Assembly (NCBI GenBank): GCA_945911685.1 | Contig: CAMEAW010000076.1 | Location: 1 to 12,523 of the forward strand | Length of the DNA stretch: 12,523 bases | Origin: Bordetella parapertussis | GTDB lineage: Bacteria; Pseudomonadota; Gammaproteobacteria; Burkholderiales; Burkholderiaceae_B | Direction: 5' to 3' | Shown here: positions 6,998 through 12,523 of the stretch, piece by piece | How the letters are laid out: each line of letters begins with the position of its first letter | Position numbering within the stretch: position 1 is the stretch's first letter | Translations under genes and position numbers: made by a program | The notes under the pieces: generated by a model | Seen by the model: the letters and a program-made list of their open reading frames with translations, nothing else | The model's database searches: none | Told to the model about the DNA's origin: nothing

Positions 6998-9217
6998 TTA
7001 ACTGGCTTTTACCTTGAGTCGCCACGCATGTAACAACGGTTCGGTGTAGCCACTAGGTTGTACCAACCCTTTAAATACTAAATCACGTGCTGCACGGTAC
7101 GCCGACGACGCCTCAAAATTAGTCGACATAGGCGTGTACAGGGGGTCATTCGCGTTTTGTTGATCCACCACTTTTGCCATACGTTGCAGAGTCTCGTTGA
7201 CCTGCGCCTCGTTTGTGATCCCATGCAAGAGCCAGTTGGCAATGTGCTGACTTGAAATCCTTAACGTAGCGCGATCTTCCATCAGGCCGACATTGTGAAT
7301 GTCAGGCACTTTTGAGCAGCCTACGCCTTGATCGACCCAACGCACAACGTAGCCCAGGATGCCTTGGGCGTTGTTATCGAGTTCTTGTTGAATATCGCTG
7401 GCCGACCACTTGGGGTCAGTGGCGACTGGCACGAGTAAAATTTCGTTGAGCAAGCGATCGATTTCGGCATCGTTCGCGGTTTTTTCAAGGCCCAGTTGAA
7501 TCTCGGCGACCTTGACTTGATGGTAATGCAACGCGTGCAAGGTGGCCGCCGTGGGAGAAGGTACCCAAGCAGTGTTGGCGCCAGCCTTTGGGTGACCAAT
7601 TTTTTGTTCGAGCATGGCGGCCATCAGGTCAGGCATCGCCCACATCCCTTTGCCGATCTGAGCGCGGCCGCGCAATCCGCAGGCTAAACCCGTGAGCACA
7701 TTGCTGCGCTCGTAGGCTGACAGCCAAGCGCTTGCTTTCATATCGCCTTTGCGAAGCATTGGCCCTGCTTGCATGGCCGTGTGCATTTCATCGCCGGTGC
7801 GATCTAAAAAGCCGGTGTTGATGAAGGCGACTCTGGCACGGGCTTCGTTGATGCAGGCTTTTAGATTGGCGCTGGTACGACGCTCTTCATCCATGATGCC
7901 GAGCTTGACAGTATTTGCGGGCAAGCCCAAGAACCCCTCAATACGGCCAAAGAGTTCGCTTGCAAAAGCAACTTCAGCGGGGCCGTGCATTTTTGGTTTA
8001 ACGATATACACCGAACCCGTGCGCGAGTTGCCGTACAGGTGTTCTTTAGTGCGTTTAAGATCATGAAGCGCAATCGTGACGGTCACGACCGCATCCAGGA
8101 TGCCTTCAAAAATCTCGTTACCTTGTCCATCAAGAATAGCTGGGTTGGTCATCAGGTGACCAACATTGCGCAAAAACAAAAGCGAACGACCGTGCAATGT
8201 CACCACGCCATCCTGAGCCTGTGTGGCACCGACACCGGCTTGGTACTTTCTGTCAGCGTTCAGTGTGCGGTTGAAGGTCTTTCCGTTTTTGGTCACGCTT
8301 TCAACCAGCGTACCTTTCAAGATCCCAAGCCAGTTGCTGTAGGCCAAGACTTTATCGTCAGCATCGACCACCGCAACAGAGTCTTCGAGATCAAGAATCG
8401 TCGAAAGCGCCGATTCGAGCACAATGTCGTTGACGCCGGCTTGGTCGTCTTTGCCAATGCCTTTTGAATTGTCGATCTGGATATCAATATGTATGCCGTT
8501 GTTGACTAACAAGATCGCTGAGGGTGTTGCCTCAGAGCCTTGGAAGCCGACAAATCTATTCTGATCCGCCAAGCCAGTTGTGCTGCCGTTTTCAAGCGAT
8601 GCGACTAACTTGCCTGCCTGAACGCTGTAGCGTTGTACGTCGGCATGCGAGCCGTTTGCTAAGGGTGCCGCTTGATCTAGAAACTGACGACCAAACGCGA
8701 TGACGCGGGCGCCGCGTACAGGGTTGTAGCCAGCGCCATTCGCACCCGCTTTGGTGGCGCCATCGGTTTCGGGCAGCGCATCGGTGCCATACAGTGCGTC
8801 GTACAACGAGCCCCAGCGTGCATTGGCTGCGTTCAAGGCGTAACGGGCATTGAGTACGGGGACAACCAGTTGTGATCCAGCTTGAAGCGCCAACTCGGCA
8901 TCGACATTGTTAGTCGTGATAGTGACAGGCCCGGGCGTCGGTGCGAGGTAGCCGATCGAAGTGAGGTGGGCACGATACCCTGCCATGTCTTGGATAGGGC
9001 CAGGGTGGGCGCGATGCCACTGATCCATTGCAGTTTGAATACGATCACGCTCGGCGAGCAGAGCGACGTTTTTTGGCGATAAGTCATGCACCAGCGCATC
9101 GAAACCTTGCCAGAAGGCTGTGCTGCTGACGCCGCTGCCTGGCAGCACGCTGTCTTCAATAAAACGGTAAAGCGAGGTTGCAACTTGAAGGCGATGGATT
9201 TGGGTGCGTGCAGTCAT
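6998..9217 (-). CDS. glcB: Malate synthase G
   Basis: Condenses glyoxylate with acetyl-CoA and water to malate, feeding glyoxylate from glycolate, glycine or purine breakdown, or the glyoxylate shunt, into the TCA cycle; cytosolic, Mg-dependent monomer. At 739 residues it matches isoform G (E. coli GlcB is 723) and not the shorter isoform A. Visible markers are [12 protein letters not shown] at the N-terminus, [34 protein letters not shown] (276-289), the catalytic Arg350 in [14 protein letters not shown], the Mg ligands Glu444 in GIMDEERRT and Asp472 in [16 protein letters not shown], Cys634 in [10 protein letters not shown], and the catalytic base Asp648 in [19 protein letters not shown]. 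The start gives the standard N-terminus, but the ribosome-binding site is weak. No isocitrate lyase or glycolate oxidase gene is nearby. It heads a two-gene unit with the M20 peptidase. Confidence 0.98.
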   Translation of the reverse strand: MTARTQIHRLQVATSLYRFIEDSVLPGSGVSSTAFWQGFDALVHDLSPKNVALLAERDRIQTAMDQWHRAHPGPIQDMAGYRAHLTSIGYLAPTPGPVTITTNNVDAELALQAGSQLVVPVLNARYALNAANARWGSLYDALYGTDALPETDGATKAGANGAGYNPVRGARVIAFGRQFLDQAAPLANGSHADVQRYSVQAGKLVASLENGSTTGLADQNRFVGFQGSEATPSAILLVNNGIHIDIQIDNSKGIGKDDQAGVNDIVLESALSTILDLEDSVAVVDADDKVLAYSNWLGILKGTLVESVTKNGKTFNRTLNADRKYQAGVGATQAQDGVVTLHGRSLLFLRNVGHLMTNPAILDGQGNEIFEGILDAVVTVTIALHDLKRTKEHLYGNSRTGSVYIVKPKMHGPAEVAFASELFGRIEGFLGLPANTVKLGIMDEERRTSANLKACINEARARVAFINTGFLDRTGDEMHTAMQAGPMLRKGDMKASAWLSAYERSNVLTGLACGLRGRAQIGKGMWAMPDLMAAMLEQKIGHPKAGANTAWVPSPTAATLHALHYHQVKVAEIQLGLEKTANDAEIDRLLNEILLVPVATDPKWSASDIQQELDNNAQGILGYVVRWVDQGVGCSKVPDIHNVGLMEDRATLRISSQHIANWLLHGITNEAQVNETLQRMAKVVDQQNANDPLYTPMSTNFEASSAYRAARDLVFKGLVQPSGYTEPLLHAWRLKVKAS

Positions 9218-9375
9218 GCTCGAGAGGCCTTGCTTAAATGAGATGGGTGACAGACTTTAGCTAGATCTGGCGGGGAGACGTCACGGTTAACCCAGCAATA
9301 AGTGAGTTTACCGGAATTGAGCCAAAAGCCTGCTGTATTTACGATTGAAGCGGGGTTGATGACTGAGCGCCAAGC

Positions 9376-9413
9376 CCGCCCTAAACCCATGCCAGCAGGT
9401 GGGTTTAGGGCGG
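9376..9413 (-). terminator. 14-bp perfect GC-rich stem-loop after the CphA-like gene
   Basis: CCGCCCTAAACCCA (9376-9389) and TGGGTTTAGGGCGG (9400-9413) pair without mismatch around a 10-base loop. The stem ends 43 bases past the CphA-like stop, a fitting place for a terminator. On the minus strand the stem is followed by GCTTGG, with no T-run; the plus strand has a short TTTT at 9418-9421. Its strength suggests a real RNA structure acting as terminator or 3' stabiliser, or as an attenuator ahead of glcB. Confidence 0.55.
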
Positions 9414-9426
9414 AGTCTTTTGGTTG

Positions 9427-9443
9427 GATCTTTCGGTTAGATC
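9427..9443 (-). repeat. Short inverted repeat directly after the CphA-like stop
   Basis: GATCT at 9427-9431 and AGATC at 9439-9443 are inverted copies around a 7-base loop, starting 13 bases after the stop codon and just before the 14-bp stem-loop in the direction of transcription. Alone it would be a weak hairpin; with the neighbour it makes a double stem-loop at this 3' end. Confidence 0.3.
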
Positions 9444-9456
9444 TTAGGGGTCTGTA

Positions 9457-11628
9457 TCAATACGAGCGTAGGCCGCTGCGGATCAGATCTAAAGGCAAGT
9501 TTAATGCCCACGCCGCAGCGACTGAAGCCAGCACGGCAACGGTATTGTCTTGGGCGACGGCTTGCTGCCCTCCCAAAATTGGAAGCTCTGAGGTTTTGCA
9601 CAAGGGTGTGCGAAGTTTGCCTTGCGCCAAAACAATCTGGCCGGACTCAAGTAGTACTGCCCACTTGTCTTCTGCGAGATGCGCTTGAATCAATGCTGAA
9701 TTAGGCTCTTGACTAAAGAAGATTAACGCGTTCTTGCAGAATTCAGTGATGGCCACAGTGTTGACGTCGTCGGCGTTGAGTACGCCCGTGCCGCTCGCGC
9801 AAACCACGTCAATTTGCGAGCGATAGATTTTGATCAGATCGGTTGCGGTTTCAAAGGCGTGGTAAGCCACGGTTGGGCCCTTGAAGGCGTCATGAAAAGT
9901 GATGTCGGTGACGATACCTACCAAGCATTTGATGTAATCAAGCCCTTCAGTCAGGATCTGCATGCCGTCAGTTTCAACGACTGCGGCTTGAATCTGGCAA
10001 TTCAAAAGCAAGCGTTGCGTGTTGGACCAAGTTGAGGATACTGAAGTTGTGAGCGCACGATCATTGACTTTGACGCCTTCGCTGTTCGAGAGCCCGGTGT
10101 GCATCCCATTGAGCCTCAGCAGATGAAACATCAGGCGGGTGACTAGCGTTGTGCCGTTTGAGCCCGAGACTCCGATCAACGGAAACGTTTTTTCGTGTTC
10201 GGGCGGAAACATATATTCGACGATGGCTCTGCCCACATCGCGCGGCAGACCTTCAGCAGGTTTCAGGTGCATCAAGAGCCCGGGGCCCGCGTTGACCTCT
10301 ACGATGGCACCGCCCGTTTCAGATAAGGGGCGAGAGATATCCTCGGTGACTAGGTCGATGCCCGCCACATCCAGACCTACGGCTCTGGCGGCTACGGCCG
10401 CAATCGCCGCAACGTCGGGGTGAACGTCATCGGTGCAGTCAAACGCCACGTTGCCGTTACGTTGAATCAAAACTTCGCAACCCAGCGGTGCGATACTGTC
10501 GGCTTCAAAGCCTTGGCGTTTCAGTTCAAGGCGGGCGGCTGAATCAATCCGCACGGGGTTTAAGGGTTGGTCTTCACCACGCCCACGGCGAGGGTCTGAG
10601 TTGATTTGAAGCGCAATGAGGTCGTTGATCGAATGGATACCATCGCCGGTGACAAGCGCTTCTTGACCTTTTGCCGCGGCAGCAAGTTTGCCATTCACCA
10701 CTAAGAGGCGATGTTCGTTACCACGAATAAAACGCTCAACCAAAACCCCAGAGCCTTCGTCTACGGCAACCGAGTAGGCTGCTTCGATTTCTTGTTGTGT
10801 TTCGAGGTTAATGAATACCCCCCGCCCATGGTTGCCGTCAACGGGTTTGACGACGACCGGCAAGCCTAGATCTTGTGCAGCTTCCCACGCATCTTGCGCA
10901 TTTTCAACCGCACGGCCTTGCGGGATCGGCACCCCGCAGGCCTCTAGAATTGACTTGGTTAAGTCTTTATCCCGCGAGATGGTTTCGGCGATGGCACTGG
11001 TTTGATCCGTTTCTGCAGTCCAAATACGACGTTGTTGATTACCGTAGCCAAACTGAACCAGATTACCGTTGTTTAAACGCACCGCTGGGATATCACGCTC
11101 TTCAGCCGCTAACACCATTGAGGCGGTACTTGGGCCGAGACACAAATCTTGCGAGAGCTCTTTGAGGTGATCAAGCGCAGCCTCAAGGTTGTAAGGCCGA
11201 TCTTCAATCGCGGCCATAACCAGATCTCGACCGGCGTAGAGCGCAGCACGGGTGACCTCTTCTTGCCAGCCACTGACTACAACTTTGTAGACGCCCCGTG
11301 TTTCGGTTTCGCGTGCCCGCCCAAAACCATGGCCGGGCACGCCAGCGAGATCCTGCAAGGCGAGTGTCACGTGTTCAAGAATGTGGCAGGGCCAGGTGCC
11401 GGTTTGCAGGCGTTGCAAAAAGCCACCGCGCACGCCTGGACTACAGCGATGTTCGATCAGACTGGGCAGCCAGGCGACTAGCCTCTCGTAGAGGCCAGGT
11501 ACAAGATTAGAGGGGCAATCTTCTAGGTCTCCGATGTCGACGACAGCCTCGAGGGCTGAGTAATACGTCCAGATATTTGGTCCGCGTAGGTAGACGACGC
11601 TTTTGATGACCATATCGCGTTTGTTCAT
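9457..11628 (-). CDS. cphA: CphA-family cyanophycin synthetase-like protein with degenerate Mur-ligase domain (CphA2-like)
   Basis: Cyanophycin synthetases build the storage polymer multi-L-arginyl-poly-L-aspartate: the ATP-grasp domain adds Asp and the Mur-ligase domain adds Arg. Here the N-terminal domain is recognisable (LRGPNIWTYYSALEAVVDIG, HILEHVTLALQDLAG with an HxxEH motif at 82-86, GFGRARETETRGVYKVV). The ATP-grasp domain is intact, with VVVKPVDGNHGRGV around Lys261 and EVNAGPGLLMHLKPAEG (444-460). The Mur-ligase part is damaged: the P-loop reads GVSGSNGTT, with Thr493 for lysine; the usual ARGGI segment reads TDGMQIL; and the TNIxxDH motif reads TDITFHD. VLNADD (616-621) survives. 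The protein ends at 723 residues (CphA is about 870-900), where the last Mur-ligase lobe should begin. It is therefore probably not a classical CphA. A CphA2-type dipeptide polymerase or a regulatory paralogue fits better. The start at 11628 has no clear ribosome-binding site; Met6 at 11613 is an alternative. Confidence 0.86.
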   Translation of the reverse strand: MNKRDMVIKSVVYLRGPNIWTYYSALEAVVDIGDLEDCPSNLVPGLYERLVAWLPSLIEHRCSPGVRGGFLQRLQTGTWPCHILEHVTLALQDLAGVPGHGFGRARETETRGVYKVVVSGWQEEVTRAALYAGRDLVMAAIEDRPYNLEAALDHLKELSQDLCLGPSTASMVLAAEERDIPAVRLNNGNLVQFGYGNQQRRIWTAETDQTSAIAETISRDKDLTKSILEACGVPIPQGRAVENAQDAWEAAQDLGLPVVVKPVDGNHGRGVFINLETQQEIEAAYSVAVDEGSGVLVERFIRGNEHRLLVVNGKLAAAAKGQEALVTGDGIHSINDLIALQINSDPRRGRGEDQPLNPVRIDSAARLELKRQGFEADSIAPLGCEVLIQRNGNVAFDCTDDVHPDVAAIAAVAARAVGLDVAGIDLVTEDISRPLSETGGAIVEVNAGPGLLMHLKPAEGLPRDVGRAIVEYMFPPEHEKTFPLIGVSGSNGTTLVTRLMFHLLRLNGMHTGLSNSEGVKVNDRALTTSVSSTWSNTQRLLLNCQIQAAVVETDGMQILTEGLDYIKCLVGIVTDITFHDAFKGPTVAYHAFETATDLIKIYRSQIDVVCASGTGVLNADDVNTVAITEFCKNALIFFSQEPNSALIQAHLAEDKWAVLLESGQIVLAQGKLRTPLCKTSELPILGGQQAVAQDNTVAVLASVAAAWALNLPLDLIRSGLRSY

Positions 11629-11827
11629 AAGACGGCAGACTTCACTGTTGAGGCAATGTGTCTATTATCGCCGATCAGAGGAGGTCTGTTCGTCGTCCTC
11701 TCGACCATCGAATTTGTGGCAGCGAAGCCTCTTCGATTCTGTGCTTTGTACAATATTTGAGCAATGAAACCGTTTAGGCTCTCTTTGCTTCAACGGGCAA
11801 AGAGAGTGAGTTATAACTTAGTAAAAT
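11629..11827. other. Intergenic region upstream of the CphA-like gene
   Basis: This 199-bp gap separates the aldo/keto reductase from the CphA-like gene and must hold the latter's promoter. On the minus strand GATAAT (11664-11669) is a -10-like box about 35 bases before the start, without a good -35. A hairpin CGAAG-CCT-CTTCG lies at 11723-11735 and a perfect palindrome TTGTACAA at 11746-11753. No coding sequence is seen. Confidence 0.35.
11779..11806 (-). terminator. 10-bp stem-loop after the aldo/keto reductase gene
   Basis: CTCTCTTTGC (11779-11788) and GCAAAGAGAG (11797-11806) pair perfectly around an 8-base loop, about 22 bases after the aldo/keto reductase stop. No T-run follows on either strand, so termination would be imperfect, but position and symmetry suggest a 3'-end structure. 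Confidence 0.5.
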
Positions 11828-12523
11828 TTAGGATTGGCGCGGGCGGCGACCGACAATGGGATATTGTGGATCGGTGAATCCATGCGTCGAAGCGTAGCCA
11901 GGTGCGACTAGCGCGTCGACTACCGCTTCGTCTTCGGCGTTTAACGCGACAGACATCGCAGCAAGATAGTCTTGCCATTGTTCGAGTGTTCGAGGCCCGC
12001 CAATCACACCGTTGATGAGTTTGTTGTTCAATGCCCAAGCGATGGCAAACTGAGTCGGGCTCAACCCGCGACGCAGAGCATGATCTTTTAACGCGCTGGC
12101 CACCTCAAAAGATTCGTTTCTAAACTCGGTTTGATGCAGACGGCGGTCGCCGCGCCCAGCGCGACTCGAGGCATCCGGTGCGACGTTGGGCTGATACTTG
12201 CCCGTTAACACGCCGCGCGCTAGTGGGCTGTAGGCGACGACGCCCACGCCGTAGTGGTCGCAGCAGGGCAGCACTTCGGTTTCAATCATCCGCGTGACAG
12301 CGCTGTAGGGAGGCTGACACACAATTGGTGGTGGGATCCCCATTTTTCGGGCCATTTCAACCATGCGCGCAATGCGCCACGAGCGAAAATTAGACACACC
12401 GTAATAGCGAATTTTGCCAAGCTCAATGAGTCGGGCAAAGGTCGAGAGGGTCTCTTCCATTGGGGTGACCTCGTCATCGCGGTGCATGTAGTAAACATCG
12501 ATCCAGTCGGTTGCCAGCCGTTT
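11828..12523 (-). CDS. Aldo/keto reductase, C-terminal part (cut by right edge)
   Basis: The last 231 residues of an NAD(P)H-dependent aldo/keto reductase with a TIM-barrel fold, which reduces carbonyl compounds in the cytosol. The frame is open to the window edge and begins KRLATDWIDVYYMHRDDEVT, so the true start lies outside; the ATG at 12487 is internal. The histidine of YMHRDD is the catalytic His of the Asp-Tyr-Lys-His tetrad; the other three lie beyond the edge. Further family marks are LIELGKIRYYGVSNFRSWRI, GVVAYSPLARGVLTGKYQPN and the cofactor-binding GVIGGPRTLEQWQDYLAA. The C-terminal PGYASTHGFTDPQYPIVGR is a tail common in proteobacterial members related to YghZ-like reductases. Substrate not predictable. 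It lies 199 bp upstream of the CphA-like gene on the same strand, separated by a stem-loop. Confidence 0.95.
   Translation of the reverse strand, partial: KRLATDWIDVYYMHRDDEVTPMEETLSTFARLIELGKIRYYGVSNFRSWRIARMVEMARKMGIPPPIVCQPPYSAVTRMIETEVLPCCDHYGVGVVAYSPLARGVLTGKYQPNVAPDASSRAGRGDRRLHQTEFRNESFEVASALKDHALRRGLSPTQFAIAWALNNKLINGVIGGPRTLEQWQDYLAAMSVALNAEDEAVVDALVAPGYASTHGFTDPQYPIVGRRPRQS

Larger units (their letters stand above)
9218..9456. other. Intergenic region between the CphA-like gene and glcB
   Basis: This 239-bp gap holds two stem-loops near the CphA-like 3' end (listed separately) and must carry the glcB promoter and leader in its lower half. I found no convincing -35/-10 pair, although TTGGCT and CTTATT occur on the minus strand about 17 bp apart near 9295-9325. 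I looked for a glycine riboswitch, since glycine and glyoxylate metabolism are linked, and saw none of its core pattern. No small gene is evident. Confidence 0.4.

Noticed and set aside
7985..8467. 160-codon plus-strand open frame opposite glcB
   Set aside because: It lies wholly antisense to the strongly conserved glcB gene and its translation shows no recognisable domain; a shadow of glcB codon usage.
9218..9375. Glycine or other riboswitch in the glcB leader
   Set aside because: I read the minus-strand leader and found no aptamer core pattern I recognise.
9376..9413. Telomere-like CCCTAAACCC / GGGTTTAGGG sequence
   Set aside because: A single inverted pair in a bacterial intergenic region, better explained as an RNA stem-loop than as a telomere-type repeat.
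9302..9688. 128-codon plus-strand open frame spanning the stem-loops and the CphA-like 3' end
   Set aside because: Starts at GTG in the gap, crosses the 14-bp hairpin and runs antisense into the CphA-like gene; its translation is not protein-like.

Overview
The window reads as chromosomal metabolic DNA from a proteobacterium, most likely a betaproteobacterium of the Burkholderiales/Alcaligenaceae type. This is inference from the gene set (malate synthase G, a proteobacterial-style cyanophycin synthetase paralogue, an MmgE/PrpD protein, an MhpD-type hydratase, a NIPSNAP protein, amidohydrolases), the moderate GC content and the dense gene packing. I see no tRNA, rRNA, CRISPR array, insertion sequence, phage gene or transcriptional regulator gene.

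Left part (1-1771, minus strand): the N-terminal third of an MmgE/PrpD-family protein runs off the left edge. Upstream of it lies an amidase-signature hydrolase, transcribed toward it. The 170-bp gap between them contains coding-like sequence split over two reading frames. Divergent from the amidase, on the plus strand, are a 2-keto-4-pentenoate hydratase-type protein (1855-2643) and a UspA-type stress protein (2767-3213). The gap between these two holds a likely terminator built from a repeated CCCTAGGG palindrome, then a 7-bp inverted repeat that may be an operator.

Central and right part (3222-12523, all minus strand): read in the direction of transcription, the order is an aldo/keto reductase (cut by the right edge), a CphA-family polymer synthetase, malate synthase G (glcB), an M20 metallopeptidase, an N-acyl-D-amino-acid deacylase-like amidohydrolase and a NIPSNAP protein. 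glcB and the M20 gene are 36 bp apart and the deacylase and NIPSNAP genes 58 bp apart, so each pair is probably cotranscribed. The other gaps contain stem-loops. The NIPSNAP and UspA genes converge with only 8 bp between their stop codons.

The most interesting gene is the CphA-family protein (9457-11628). Its N-terminal domain and ATP-grasp half look intact. Its Mur-ligase half has lost the P-loop lysine (GSNGTT instead of GTNGKT) and other conserved motifs, and it stops where the last Mur-ligase lobe should begin. That layout recalls the CphA2 type, which polymerises ready-made beta-Asp-Arg dipeptides, so the protein may be a dipeptide-recycling or altered-substrate polymerase rather than a normal cyanophycin synthetase. 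No cyanophycinase or standard cphA partner is visible. The M20 peptidase and the deacylase downstream are possible but unproven partners in handling amide-linked amino acids.
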